A stretch of 17,106 bases of DNA from Anaeroplasmataceae bacterium (GCA_020025015.1 JAHHSV010000031.1:1-17106), one strand, 5' to 3'. Counted from the stretch's first letter, positions 1-8,228 are shown. Notes: generated from the sequence alone by a model not told the origin. Program-made: numbers and translations.

Positions 1-63
1 ATGAGGCAATAAATTTTCCTTATCTAAAGCACTAATTTCACTTAAATCAATTCCATTTTTCAT
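1..63 (-). CDS. 5' end of an unidentified gene, truncated by the window edge
   Basis: Only the first 21 codons are present, and the gene continues beyond base 1. The reading frame starts at an ATG whose last bases form the sirtuin TGA stop (ATGA overlap, 4 bases). An AAGGAG Shine-Dalgarno site lies 8 bases upstream, inside the last sirtuin codons. The visible peptide begins MKNGIDLSEISALDKENLL and is hydrophilic, with no signal peptide. The overlap suggests translational coupling with the sirtuin, so the two products may act together. I do not recognise the family from so few residues. Confidence 0.6.
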   Translation of the reverse strand, partial: MKNGIDLSEISALDKENLLPH

Positions 64-782
64 TTTTCGAGCTCCTTAATAACATTAATAATATCATCAT
101 TAATAACTAAATTAGCAAAATTATCTCCAGGGGTACTAGATTTATTAATAATAACTAGCTTGCATCCATCATAATAATTAATAAATGAAGCCGCAGGATA
201 AACAATTAATGATGTACCTATAACTATTAGCATATCCGCATTAGCTATTGCGTTTATTGCTCCATTTATAACCTTATTGTCTAAGCCCTCCTCATACAAA
301 ACTACATTAGGCTTAATTATGCCTCCACAGCTACAATGAGGTACTACTTTAGTTGGATCAATATCATCTAATGAATAAAATTTATGACATTTTGTACAGT
401 AGTTTTCCCAAATAGTACCATGTATCTCATAAACATTTTTAATACCCGCTTTTTTATCTAAGCCATCAATGTTTTGTGTTACCACCGTAATATTTTTAGT
501 AGCCTCTAGCTTTTTAAAGTATTTATGGCTTAAATTAGGTAAGGCATCCTTATAAACCATTTTAGTAAAATAAAACTCATAAAATAATTCTGGGTAATTA
601 ACAAAAAACGTATGGCTTATAACCTCCTCTGGTCTAAAGGTACTCTTAAATTTTTCTGAATAAATACCATTGCTAGAACGAAAATCAGGAATTCCAGAAG
701 GACAGCTCATACCAGCGCCACTAAAAACTACAATATTCTTAGATTCATTAATCCAAGATTTCAGTTTATTTATTTTATCCAT
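60..782 (-). CDS. cobB: Sir2-family NAD-dependent protein deacylase (sirtuin)
   Basis: Sirtuins remove acyl groups from lysine side chains using NAD+, releasing nicotinamide and O-acyl-ADP-ribose in the cytoplasm. The 240-residue protein is a normal minimal bacterial length. NAD-binding motifs are visible: GAGMS at 22-26, PDFR at 32-35, TQNID at 102-106, catalytic H121 in HG, and GTS at 189-191. A structural zinc site is formed by C129, C132, C150 and C152. The region after PDFRS follows the ordinary deacetylase pattern and lacks an obvious Tyr/Arg pair of desuccinylase (CobB/SIRT5) type; this substrate inference is weak. The ATG start has AAGGTGAT 3-4 bases upstream. The gene overlaps the next one by 4 bases. 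The symbol cobB is a family label; srtN or npdA would be equivalent. Confidence 0.93.
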   Translation of the reverse strand: MDKINKLKSWINESKNIVVFSGAGMSCPSGIPDFRSSNGIYSEKFKSTFRPEEVISHTFFVNYPELFYEFYFTKMVYKDALPNLSHKYFKKLEATKNITVVTQNIDGLDKKAGIKNVYEIHGTIWENYCTKCHKFYSLDDIDPTKVVPHCSCGGIIKPNVVLYEEGLDNKVINGAINAIANADMLIVIGTSLIVYPAASFINYYDGCKLVIINKSSTPGDNFANLVINDDIINVIKELEK

Positions 783-801
783 TATATCACCTTACAATCT
801 A

Positions 802-810
802 CTTATAGCA
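802..810 (-). promoter_or_regulatory. Possible extended -10 promoter for the sirtuin gene
   Basis: On the minus strand TGC is followed by TATAAG, an extended -10 element just downstream of the preceding terminator. No good -35 is seen at normal spacing. The transcript would have a very short leader holding the Shine-Dalgarno site. This is inference from sequence pattern only. Confidence 0.35.
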
Positions 811-835
811 TAATACAATACTTTACTTTTTACAA

Positions 836-861
836 TAAAAGGGGGTTTTATAATGCCCCCT
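836..861 (-). terminator. Intrinsic terminator after the DUF2238-like gene
   Basis: Minus strand: GGGGG and CCCCC arms around an AT-rich 10-base loop, followed by TTTTATT. It begins 3 bases after the stop codon of the membrane-protein gene and separates it from the sirtuin gene. Confidence 0.75.
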
Positions 862-863
862 CC

Positions 864-1673
864 TTAATTATTTTGAGAATTATCTTCCTTAGCTTCTAAG
901 CTCTCTAAAGCTTCTACTTTCTTAGCCTCTTCTTCAAGCTTTGCCACTTCACTAGCCTTAGTTTCTTCAACAGTTAATAAAGCCATATTAGTAATACCAT
1001 TTTTCTTACGCTTCATTTCAATATAGCCATGGATCGCTATTAAAAGACCACCAAGTAAATTTAATTGTAAATCCTTCATTGTATCACCTAGTGCTGCATG
1101 GCCAACTAATGGCGTACCTTGACCAAGGGTAGTTCCACCTTCTTCAAGATAGCGCTGCATATTTGAGCCAAACAGTTCATCACTATACCATTCGAAAATT
1201 TCCCATAAATAGCCTGCTGCCATAACAAACATCAAAATTAAGCATGATGAGAAAAATGGTGTCAAATGAATAGAATTATGCGGTGATTTATCAATTGTAT
1301 TAATTAAAATATAACCAAATATTCCTAATAAAACACCACTTAAGGTATGTAATAATGAATCCCACCAAAAGATTTTATCATAAAATTCAGCCATTTCGCC
1401 TAAAATTAAGCACATAGAACAGAAAACTACATAAACTATTTCAATTGACGTAGGAATAACTAAATGAGTTAATCTTCTAAAAAATAATGGTAATAAGATT
1501 AAAACACTCATTAAAATGCTTTGACACAAAATAAAAATCAAACGGGAAATATTTTCACGACTCATCTTCATTTGGCCAGATAAGCACAATAAAACTAAGC
1601 TAGTTATAAAAATAGCTATACATATGAAAAATACAATTCGTGAAAATATAGTTAATTTTTTAAACCTCTTCAT
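864..1673 (-). CDS. YjdF/DUF2238-like multi-pass membrane protein with acidic C-terminal tail
   Basis: This 269-residue integral membrane protein has no established function. About six hydrophobic segments are visible, near residues 12-32, 44-65, 71-92, 105-127, 139-160 and 203-218. Conserved polar residues lie in or beside membrane segments: WWD at 103-105 with H109, WEIFEW at 157-162, and D197, D201, N205 and G208. This spacing (WD..H, E..EW, D...D...N..G) resembles the DUF2238/YjdF family, whose role is unknown to me. Residues 221-269 are hydrophilic, rich in Glu, Ala and Lys, and may form a cytoplasmic helix or coiled coil. I chose the ATG at 1671-1673, which has AGGAGG 7 bases upstream; an adjacent upstream TTG is too close to that site. 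The gene follows proS across a terminator, so it probably depends on read-through. Confidence 0.75.
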   Translation of the reverse strand: MKRFKKLTIFSRIVFFICIAIFITSLVLLCLSGQMKMSRENISRLIFILCQSILMSVLILLPLFFRRLTHLVIPTSIEIVYVVFCSMCLILGEMAEFYDKIFWWDSLLHTLSGVLLGIFGYILINTIDKSPHNSIHLTPFFSSCLILMFVMAAGYLWEIFEWYSDELFGSNMQRYLEEGGTTLGQGTPLVGHAALGDTMKDLQLNLLGGLLIAIHGYIEMKRKKNGITNMALLTVEETKASEVAKLEEEAKKVEALESLEAKEDNSQNN

Positions 1674-1692
1674 CAATTTTCCTCCTCTAATT

Positions 1693-1713
1693 AAAAAAGG
1701 AGCAACGCCCCTT
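1693..1713 (-). terminator. Intrinsic terminator after proS
   Basis: Minus strand: AGGGGC, a short GTT loop, then GCTCCT (one G-U pair), followed by TTTTT. It lies 8 bases past the proS stop and directly ahead of the Shine-Dalgarno site of the next gene, so it probably attenuates rather than isolates that gene. Confidence 0.65.
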
Positions 1714-1720
1714 ATTTAAA

Positions 1721-3430
1721 TTACTTTATATTTCTAACAGCCTCAGTAATTATATCCACTGCTTCATTAGATGCTAATTCTTTCTTGTTCATAACGTCCT
1801 TACGCTCTTTAAATTCAACTACATTTTCGTTAGCACGTTTACCGCAAACAATCATATAAGGAATACCAATTAACTCCCAATCCTTAAATTTAAAGCCTGG
1901 CTTAGCTGCTCTATCATCTAAAATTACTTCTACTCTATTACTACGTAGCTTATCATAGATTTCAGTAGCAAGCTTCATTTGCTCTTCATCCTTAGCATTA
2001 ATAGGAACAATTACTGCATGATATGGAGCCACCTGTAAAGGCCAAATAATACCAGCCTCATCATGATATTGTTCAATAATTGCAGCCATAGTACGAGTTA
2101 CACCGATACCGTAGCACCCCATAACCATAGGAACATTCTTATTATTTTCATCTACATATGTAGCCTTCATTGGTACAGAATACTTAGTTTGTAGCTTGAA
2201 GATTTGACCAACCTCAATACCACGCTCTAGATTCATTGGCTTACCACAGCAAGGACATAAATCACCCTTAGCTGCCTTTCTAAAGAAGCCAACCTTACCT
2301 TCAAAGTCACGACCGTATTTAACGTTAGTAAAATGATAATCACGCTCATTAGCGCCAATAAGCATTGATTTCATCTTAGCAACCTCTTCATCTACATATA
2401 ATTCAATATTTAAGCCCTTTGGACCACAGAATCCATGATAGCTTCCTAAGGCTTCAATTTCCTCTGGAGTTGCTAAAACTAACTCAAATTCAGTGCTATT
2501 AAGCTCATTAACAAGCTTAATTTCATTTACCTCACGATCGCCTCTTACCATTACAGCAACAAACTTCTCGTTAACATAATCATGATATATAATAGTCTTT
2601 GCCATTGACTTAGCACTTCTATTTAAGAACTTCTCTAATTCTTCAATAGTACCAACATTAGGTGTGTAGATTTTTTCAAGCTCATCTAATGTGCTTGCAT
2701 CCTCATATGCTTCTGACCTAGCTTCAGCCTTCTCGACATCGGCTGCATAGCCACAATCACAATACACAACATCTGATTCACCAACCTCAGATAACGCCAT
2801 AAATTGATGGCTACCATTACCTCCGATAGCACCTGTATCAGCTAATACAGTTCTAAATTTCAAACCTAAACGAGTGAAAATTCTTGTATATGCATCCGCC
2901 ATATTTTGATAGCTTGCTTCTAAGCCTGCTTCATCCTTATCGAAGGAATAGGCATCCTGCATAATAAATTCACGACCACGCATTAAACCGAAACGAGGTC
3001 TAACCTCATCACGATATTTAGTTTGAATTTGATATATATTTTTTGGTAAGCTCTTGCTAGATTTTACTAAATCACGAACAATACTTGTAAAAACCTCTTC
3101 ATGAGTTGGACCTAAGCAAAATTCACGATCATGACGATCAGTAAATCTAATTAGTTCAGGACCATATTTGCTCCATCTACCAGATTCTACCCATAATTCC
3201 TTAGGTTGAATAGCTGAACATAAAATTTCTTCACTTCCAGCAACATCCATTTCCTCACGGATTATATTTTCTATTTTCTTTAATACCCTTAAGCCTAATG
3301 GTAAATAATTAAATACACCAGCAACCTCATTTTTAATCATACCTGCACGAAGTAACAAAATATGAGATGAAATTTTGGCCTCTTGTGGTGTATCCTTAAG
3401 AGTTGATAATAACATTTTACTTGCTAACAT
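1721..3430 (-). CDS. proS: Prolyl-tRNA synthetase, bacterial type with editing insertion
   Basis: The enzyme charges tRNA-Pro with proline at the expense of ATP in the cytoplasm. The 569-residue product has the class II catalytic core with GPTHEE at 107-112, the motif 2 region around R140-R152, and motif 3 GIGVTR at 441-446. An insertion between motifs 2 and 3 (about 224-405) matches the editing domain that hydrolyses Ala-tRNA-Pro; K279 sits where the conserved editing lysine is expected. CPCC at 392-395 is a local cysteine cluster. The anticodon-binding domain occupies about 470-569. I chose the ATG at 3428-3430: the protein then opens MLASKMLLSTLKDTP as family members do, and GAGAGGTG lies 5 bases upstream. 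A TTG 15 bases further out would precede the Shine-Dalgarno site. The gene is transcribed divergently from RNase J. Confidence 0.97.
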   Translation of the reverse strand: MLASKMLLSTLKDTPQEAKISSHILLLRAGMIKNEVAGVFNYLPLGLRVLKKIENIIREEMDVAGSEEILCSAIQPKELWVESGRWSKYGPELIRFTDRHDREFCLGPTHEEVFTSIVRDLVKSSKSLPKNIYQIQTKYRDEVRPRFGLMRGREFIMQDAYSFDKDEAGLEASYQNMADAYTRIFTRLGLKFRTVLADTGAIGGNGSHQFMALSEVGESDVVYCDCGYAADVEKAEARSEAYEDASTLDELEKIYTPNVGTIEELEKFLNRSAKSMAKTIIYHDYVNEKFVAVMVRGDREVNEIKLVNELNSTEFELVLATPEEIEALGSYHGFCGPKGLNIELYVDEEVAKMKSMLIGANERDYHFTNVKYGRDFEGKVGFFRKAAKGDLCPCCGKPMNLERGIEVGQIFKLQTKYSVPMKATYVDENNKNVPMVMGCYGIGVTRTMAAIIEQYHDEAGIIWPLQVAPYHAVIVPINAKDEEQMKLATEIYDKLRSNRVEVILDDRAAKPGFKFKDWELIGIPYMIVCGKRANENVVEFKERKDVMNKKELASNEAVDIITEAVRNIK

Positions 3431-3452
3431 AAAAACACCTCTCAATTATTTT

Positions 3453-3481
3453 ATTATATCATTTAATAATAGCGTTTTCCA
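3453..3481 (-). promoter_or_regulatory. proS promoter with extended -10
   Basis: Minus strand: TGGAAA as -35, a 17-base spacer, then TATAAT preceded by TGA (extended -10). The expected start is about 16 bases before the proS ATG, giving a short leader that carries the Shine-Dalgarno site. Read from sequence only. Confidence 0.65.
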
Positions 3482-3504
3482 TATATTTAACCATATTTTT
3501 AGTC

Positions 3505-3533
3505 TTTTAAATAAATTAATTCTATTGTATAAT
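3505..3533 (+). promoter_or_regulatory. Likely RNase J gene promoter
   Basis: A perfect TATAAT at 3528-3533 lies 42 bases before the ATG. The -35 at 17-base spacing is weak (TTTTAA). The promoter sits back to back with the proS promoter in a shared AT-rich region. Confidence 0.5.
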
Positions 3534-3575
3534 ATATTTGGTATTAAGTCGATACAACGATGAAAGGAGCTATTT

Positions 3576-5267
3576 ATGAAGAAAATTATACACAAAAAGG
3601 ATTTAGCCTTTTTTGCTCTAGGTGGATTAGGTGAAGTCGGTAAAAACATGTACATCTTACAATATAACGGTCAAATATTTATTATTGATGCCGGTATTTT
3701 ATTTCCGGACAAGCAATTACTAGGTGTAGACTATGTAATTCAAGATATGCAATATTTAATTGAAAACCAAGAAATGATTGTTGGTTTATTCATAACCCAT
3801 GGCCATGAGGATCACATTGGTGGAATTCCTTTTCTATTACAAAAGGTTAGAATTCCTAAAATCTACGCAGCTGGTGTTGCCGTTGATTTAATTCAAAATA
3901 AGCTTATGGATTATCCAGAGCTTCCACCAGTTCAAATTGTTGAATTTAAGAGTCATTTCACCTTCCAATTTAAAGGTGTTGAGCTATCATTTATTAGATT
4001 AAATCATAGTATTCCTGATAGCTTTGCCTTTGTTTTCAAAACTCCTTATGGTCATGTAATCCATACTGGTGACTTCAAGATGGATTTCACTCCAACAGGA
4101 CCTGCAGCTGAATATGATAAGCTTGCTAAATTAGGTGCTGAAGGTGTTCTACTTCTTACAGCCGATTCAACTAATGCCTTAGTTCCTGGCTTTACTGAAA
4201 GTGAAACAAAAATTGGCAATTCAATAAAAGAACTTTTCTCAAATATAAAAGGACGTGCAATAGTTGCTACCTTTGCTTCTAATATCTATCGTGTTCAACA
4301 AATCATTGAAGCATCAGTTATTAATGGTAGAAAAGTTGCTGTATTTGGTAGATCAATGGAAAAGACTATTGAAATTGGTCAACAGGTTGGCTATATTCGT
4401 CCACCAAAGGATACCATTATTGAAGCAGAAAATATCAAGGACTATGAGCCAAGCCAAATTACCTTACTATGTACAGGAAGTCAGGGTGAAACCCTTGCTG
4501 CTCTTTCAAGAATTGCTGGTGGTACCCATCGTCAAATTAAGTTAATTCCAGGTGATACAATAATCTTCTCTTCTTCTCCTATTCCGGGAAATCAAGAAGG
4601 CGTTAACAAAACTATCAACCTATTAATTAAAAATGGAGCTAATGTTATAACCCATTCTCCATTAACTGATACTCATACCTCAGGCCATGCAAGCCAAGGT
4701 GAATTAAAGCTTTTACAAGCCTTATTAAAGCCAAAGTACTTCTTACCTGTTCACGGTGAATATCGTATGCAACGTGTTCACGCTGATTTAGCGATTGATT
4801 GCGGTGTAGAAAAGGATAATGCCTTTGTACTAGAAAATGGTGAGGTCTTCGTAATTAATGAGGAGGGTGCTCACATTGCTGGTCATGTTGAAGCCGGTGA
4901 TGTTTATATTGATGGTACACAAATTGGTGATATTTCTTCTCAAATCATTAAAGAGAGAAAAACTCTTGCTGAAGATGGCCTATTTGCTCTTGTAATTACT
5001 ATTGATATGAATAAAAAAATAATTCCTCTAGAGCCTCAGGTTGTTTCACGTGGCTTTATCTATATGAAGGATAGCGAAGCCTTAACAAAGAGCTTTGTCA
5101 GTCAAGCTAAAAAGTATCTAACTACTGAATTAGCACGCATAAAGCAATTAAATTTAAATCAATTAAAGCAAGGCTTAACTGAGTATCTATCCCATCTTAT
5201 TTATGAGGAAACAGATAGAAAGCCAATGGTCATTCCTATCTTTATGCCAATTAACACAAGCCTTTAA
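3576..5267 (+). CDS. rnjA: Ribonuclease J (metallo-beta-lactamase/beta-CASP RNase)
   Basis: RNase J is a zinc-dependent nuclease with 5'-to-3' exonuclease and endonuclease activity, central to mRNA decay and rRNA maturation in Firmicutes. The 563-residue length is typical. Visible motifs are the N-terminal GGLGEVGKN at 16-24, the metal-binding HGHEDH at 75-80, H144 in the NHSIPDS segment, and D166 in HTGDFK. A beta-CASP domain follows, then PVHGEYR and a C-terminal domain of about 110 residues. AAAGGAG lies 6 bases before the ATG. The gene stands alone on the plus strand between a proS-facing promoter and a bidirectional terminator. Whether it corresponds to J1 or J2 cannot be told from one copy; rnjA is used as the default symbol. 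Confidence 0.95.
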   Translation: MKKIIHKKDLAFFALGGLGEVGKNMYILQYNGQIFIIDAGILFPDKQLLGVDYVIQDMQYLIENQEMIVGLFITHGHEDHIGGIPFLLQKVRIPKIYAAGVAVDLIQNKLMDYPELPPVQIVEFKSHFTFQFKGVELSFIRLNHSIPDSFAFVFKTPYGHVIHTGDFKMDFTPTGPAAEYDKLAKLGAEGVLLLTADSTNALVPGFTESETKIGNSIKELFSNIKGRAIVATFASNIYRVQQIIEASVINGRKVAVFGRSMEKTIEIGQQVGYIRPPKDTIIEAENIKDYEPSQITLLCTGSQGETLAALSRIAGGTHRQIKLIPGDTIIFSSSPIPGNQEGVNKTINLLIKNGANVITHSPLTDTHTSGHASQGELKLLQALLKPKYFLPVHGEYRMQRVHADLAIDCGVEKDNAFVLENGEVFVINEEGAHIAGHVEAGDVYIDGTQIGDISSQIIKERKTLAEDGLFALVITIDMNKKIIPLEPQVVSRGFIYMKDSEALTKSFVSQAKKYLTTELARIKQLNLNQLKQGLTEYLSHLIYEETDRKPMVIPIFMPINTSL

Positions 5268-5273
5268 AAGCAC

Positions 5274-5338
5274 TAAAAAAGGGGCTGCGAAAAAACCTAG
5301 TTTTTGAAATTAGGGGAGTTCACAGCCTCTTTTTATTT
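5274..5338. terminator. Bidirectional terminator between RNase J and exonuclease genes
   Basis: AGGGGCTG near 5280 pairs with CAGCCTCT near 5322, with one G-U pair. The stem continues as GAA/TTC after one mismatch, and inner CCTA/TAGG arms lie near the loop. A-runs on the left and T-runs on the right give U tracts in both directions. It lies between two converging genes and abuts the exonuclease stop codon. Confidence 0.85.
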
Positions 5339-6178
5339 TTGATTTAAAACATCCTTAACAAAGGCCTTATAAACAAATGAGGTTATAACTGCATCATCAT
5401 AAGCATCATGCTTTTGAATAAAATGCTTATGATAAAACATTTCATAAAGATTAAATAAGCCTAGCTCCTTATCATGATGATAATGCTCAACAATTAAACT
5501 AGAAATGTTAATAATTCTAGAAATTGGCATTAGGCTTTCAAACCTATTAAACCTATAAAAATCCTTCAAGCTTAAAATATCATTCTTTCCATAAACAATA
5601 ATGGCTGGATGATATTTTTTTAAGAAATGCTTAAAATCCTTATATACCTTGGCAGGTAGTATTGACTTTTGATTAAATTCCTTTGTATCTAAATTCAAAA
5701 ACTTTGAGGTACGTAAGTTTAAATAAGGATTAATAACTGGCTTAACATAGTTATTATATCTTGCAACCTCATTACCATCCTTATCCTCTAGTAAGAAGGC
5801 TAGCTGAATAATTTCTGAATTAAAATTGCCCTTATAATTATATGGAGGCATAGTTTTTTCTAAATCTAGGTACATATAATATTTACTGCTTGTTAGTATA
5901 GTACCTAATGATTCAACTAAAGATTTTCTATCAAAGTAGGTAACCCCATTAGTCAAGGATTTAATAGTCGTTATGTAGTGAACATTAAACACCCTATAAC
6001 CAAAGTGAACCTCTGGATCAACTATTTCTAAATCAATTAAATTGTTTTTAAATAAAAAATATTTATATTTATTCATTAAGCTTCGCTTAAAATAAATCAA
6101 ATATAAGCGATATTTTGTTTCAACTGTAATTATTCTTTTTTCGCTATCTACTTTTTTTATCTTTCCAAATATTCGCAC
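5333..6178 (-). CDS. DEDDh-type 3'-5' exonuclease with a beta-rich N-terminal domain
   Basis: This is predicted to be a two-metal 3'-5' exonuclease of the DnaQ/RNase T superfamily. The 281-residue protein has the DEDDh signature: D105 and E107 in YLDLE (ExoI), D200 in GKND (ExoII), and H257 to D262 in HDAYDDA (ExoIII). Residues 1-95 precede the nuclease core and look beta-rich, with alternating charged and hydrophobic residues; an OB-like fold is possible but unproven. The start is a GTG whose first base is the last base of the uvrC TAG stop. AAGGAGG lies 7 bases upstream, inside the poly-Glu end of uvrC. This tight coupling suggests co-production with UvrC and a possible role in repair. The substrate cannot be inferred from sequence. 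Confidence 0.85.
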   Translation of the reverse strand: MRIFGKIKKVDSEKRIITVETKYRLYLIYFKRSLMNKYKYFLFKNNLIDLEIVDPEVHFGYRVFNVHYITTIKSLTNGVTYFDRKSLVESLGTILTSSKYYMYLDLEKTMPPYNYKGNFNSEIIQLAFLLEDKDGNEVARYNNYVKPVINPYLNLRTSKFLNLDTKEFNQKSILPAKVYKDFKHFLKKYHPAIIVYGKNDILSLKDFYRFNRFESLMPISRIINISSLIVEHYHHDKELGLFNLYEMFYHKHFIQKHDAYDDAVITSFVYKAFVKDVLNQK

Positions 6179-7944
6179 TATTCTTCCTCCTTTTCTTTAA
6201 AATATTCATATATGTTTATTGCTATATTTTTAGGCATTCCAGCTTCTTCAAGCTCTTCTACACTAGCTTTTTTTATTGCATCAATTGTTATAAATTTCTT
6301 TAATAGAGCTTCCTTTCGCTTTGGACCCAAGCCAGCAATTTCATCTAAAATTGAAGCAAACATACCTTTAACCTTATTGCTTCTAAAAAATGATATAGCA
6401 AAATCATGGACTCTTTGACTGACATTAGCCAAAAACAAGAAAACATCGCTATTACGCTCAACAGAAATAAGCTTACCCTCGTAGTATAGGTATTCTGCCT
6501 TATGGTGATTATCCTTTTGAATACCAGCTACTGGGATACTTACATTAAGCTCACTAAGAACTCTTTTAGCCGCATTAACCTGAATTTCACCACCATCCAT
6601 TAATAATAGATCTGGCAGTGGCTTATCTTCCATTAATAAATGTAAATATCTTCTATATACTACCTCTTGCATTGAGGCATAATCATTAGCTCCTTCAACC
6701 GTTTTAATATGATACTTTCTAAATAGTGAAGGAACTGGCTGACCATTTTTATAAACTACTAATGCACTTATTGGATATTCACCAAATAGGTTTGAGTTAT
6801 CGAATGATTCTATATAATTAGGTGTTTTAATATTTAAAAGCTTACCTAATTTTTCAATAGTTTCAACTCGCTTCAAAACCTTATTTTCGTAGATATGAAA
6901 CTTAGTTTCTAAATCCTTCTTAGCATTACTATTAGCCATATCTAAAAGCTCACGCTTGTGCCCCTTTTGAGGAGTCTTAACTACAGTTTCTAAAACCTCA
7001 CTTAATAAATCTAAATTATTAACATTATCTAAGTAAATCTCCTTAGGAACTAAGGATGGATTATAATATTGTAATAAGAAATTTTCAAAGGTTTCTAATA
7101 TATCACCATAAATAGGAATAATAGTATTATAGTTACATACAATACTTCCGCTACGCATAATTAAAATATGGATAGCAAGATTATCATCCTTTTCATAGGT
7201 ACCAATAAAATCACAGGAGCTAAAATTATTAAGACTGATTTTTTGAGGATCAACTGTACTCATGATACTATTTATTTGATCACGGTAATCCATAGCTCTT
7301 TCAAAATCTAAATTTTTAGAGGCTTCTTCCATTTTAGCCTTTAAATCATTTAAGACATCAACAACCTTACCATTTAAAAAATCAGTTATTTCCTTAATAT
7401 ATTTAGAATAATCAATTGGCTCTTTATTAATACAAGGAGCTACGCACTGATGCATATGAAAATATAAGCATTCCTTATTAGGAATATGATTACATTTTCT
7501 TAATGGGAAATGCTCATTTAAAATATCTACAGTTCTTCTAGCTGCTTGCACATTAGGATATGGGCCAAAGTATTTGGCATTTTGTTTTTTTCTAGGAACT
7601 CTTGTGACAATTAATCTTGGATGCTTTTCTTTAGTTAAAGCTATAAATGGATAGGTTTTATCATCCTTAAGCATAATATTATACTTTGGATTATGCTCTT
7701 TTATTAAATTTATTTCTAAAACAAAGGCTTCCTTATTAGAAGCGGTTATTATATATTCAAAATCACGAATTTCACTAACTAGCTTTGTTGTCTTTAGATT
7801 ATGGGCACCATGAAAATAGCTACGAACTCTATTCTTTAGATTTTTAGCCTTACCAACATAAATAATCGTATTATTTTCATCCTTCATTAAATAACAACCA
7901 GGTAGATCTGGTAATAAGCTTAATTTTATTTTAATGTCGTCCAT
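6178..7944 (-). CDS. uvrC: Excinuclease ABC subunit C
   Basis: UvrC makes both incisions around DNA lesions bound by UvrA/UvrB in nucleotide excision repair. The 588-residue protein shows the GIY-YIG nuclease (about 13-95, with Y29, G31, R39 and E77), which makes the 3' cut. A four-cysteine cluster (C151, C159, C167, C171) matches the known UvrC iron-sulfur site. The UVR helical hairpin binding UvrB lies at about 195-230. The RNase H-like nuclease carries D382 in FDNSN, D450 in DGG and H513, and makes the 5' cut. A helix-hairpin-helix region lies at about 531-583. The ATG gives a normal N-terminus but has no Shine-Dalgarno site: it lies 10 bases after the rpoZ terminator stem. Initiation probably depends on coupling to rpoZ translation. 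Confidence 0.97.
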   Translation of the reverse strand: MDDIKIKLSLLPDLPGCYLMKDENNTIIYVGKAKNLKNRVRSYFHGAHNLKTTKLVSEIRDFEYIITASNKEAFVLEINLIKEHNPKYNIMLKDDKTYPFIALTKEKHPRLIVTRVPRKKQNAKYFGPYPNVQAARRTVDILNEHFPLRKCNHIPNKECLYFHMHQCVAPCINKEPIDYSKYIKEITDFLNGKVVDVLNDLKAKMEEASKNLDFERAMDYRDQINSIMSTVDPQKISLNNFSSCDFIGTYEKDDNLAIHILIMRSGSIVCNYNTIIPIYGDILETFENFLLQYYNPSLVPKEIYLDNVNNLDLLSEVLETVVKTPQKGHKRELLDMANSNAKKDLETKFHIYENKVLKRVETIEKLGKLLNIKTPNYIESFDNSNLFGEYPISALVVYKNGQPVPSLFRKYHIKTVEGANDYASMQEVVYRRYLHLLMEDKPLPDLLLMDGGEIQVNAAKRVLSELNVSIPVAGIQKDNHHKAEYLYYEGKLISVERNSDVFLFLANVSQRVHDFAISFFRSNKVKGMFASILDEIAGLGPKRKEALLKKFITIDAIKKASVEELEEAGMPKNIAINIYEYFKEKEEE

Positions 7945-7982
7945 AAAAATGCAAAAAGACGATTAAGTTATTAATCGTCTTT
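7945..7982 (-). terminator. rpoZ terminator overlapping the rpoZ stop codon
   Basis: A perfect 12-base stem, AAAGACGATTAA / TTAATCGTCTTT, with a 4-base loop (7955-7982). On the minus strand it continues into TTGCATTTTT. The 5' arm is the last rpoZ codons plus its TAA, and the tail runs directly into the uvrC ATG. A ribosome finishing rpoZ would melt this hairpin, so it may act as a translation-sensitive attenuator. Confidence 0.75.
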
Positions 7983-8204
7983 CTCCTCAAATTTAATAGT
8001 TGTATCGCCTGAAATAATTTCCTCTAAAGCAACGCCAACAGGCTTTACACAAAGAGGATTTTCTAGAGGAGTGTAATCTTCCTCTTCTATGATTTTAGCT
8101 CTCTTTGCTGCTGCATAAGCTAATTTATATTTTGAATCAATAACATTTAATAAATCATCGATAGAAGGATAACGCATTCCATCTTTGTTTCCATTTTTTG
8201 CCAT
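7971..8204 (-). CDS. rpoZ: RNA polymerase omega subunit
   Basis: Omega helps assemble and stabilise RNA polymerase by clasping the beta' subunit. The 77-residue product carries the core pattern RYPSIDDLLNVIDSKYKLAY followed by AAKRAK, typical of Firmicutes omega, and an acidic C-terminus. I chose the ATG at 8202-8204, which has GGAGG 7 bases upstream. An ATG two codons earlier is only 1 base from that site, and any start further out would precede it. The gmk-rpoZ order matches Bacillus. A promoter reaches back into the end of gmk, so rpoZ can be transcribed separately. Confidence 0.93.
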   Translation of the reverse strand: MAKNGNKDGMRYPSIDDLLNVIDSKYKLAYAAAKRAKIIEEEDYTPLENPLCVKPVGVALEEIISGDTTIKFEEKDD

Positions 8205-8228
8205 AATCATTCCTCCAATATTCAATCA

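Noticed and set aside
3375..3655. Open frames on both strands across the proS/RNase J promoter region
   Set aside because: They lack ribosome sites, overlap the starts of two certain genes and cover both promoters.
4264..4545. Plus-strand 93-codon frame inside the RNase J gene
   Set aside because: A shifted-frame shadow of a clearly coding gene with no ribosome site.
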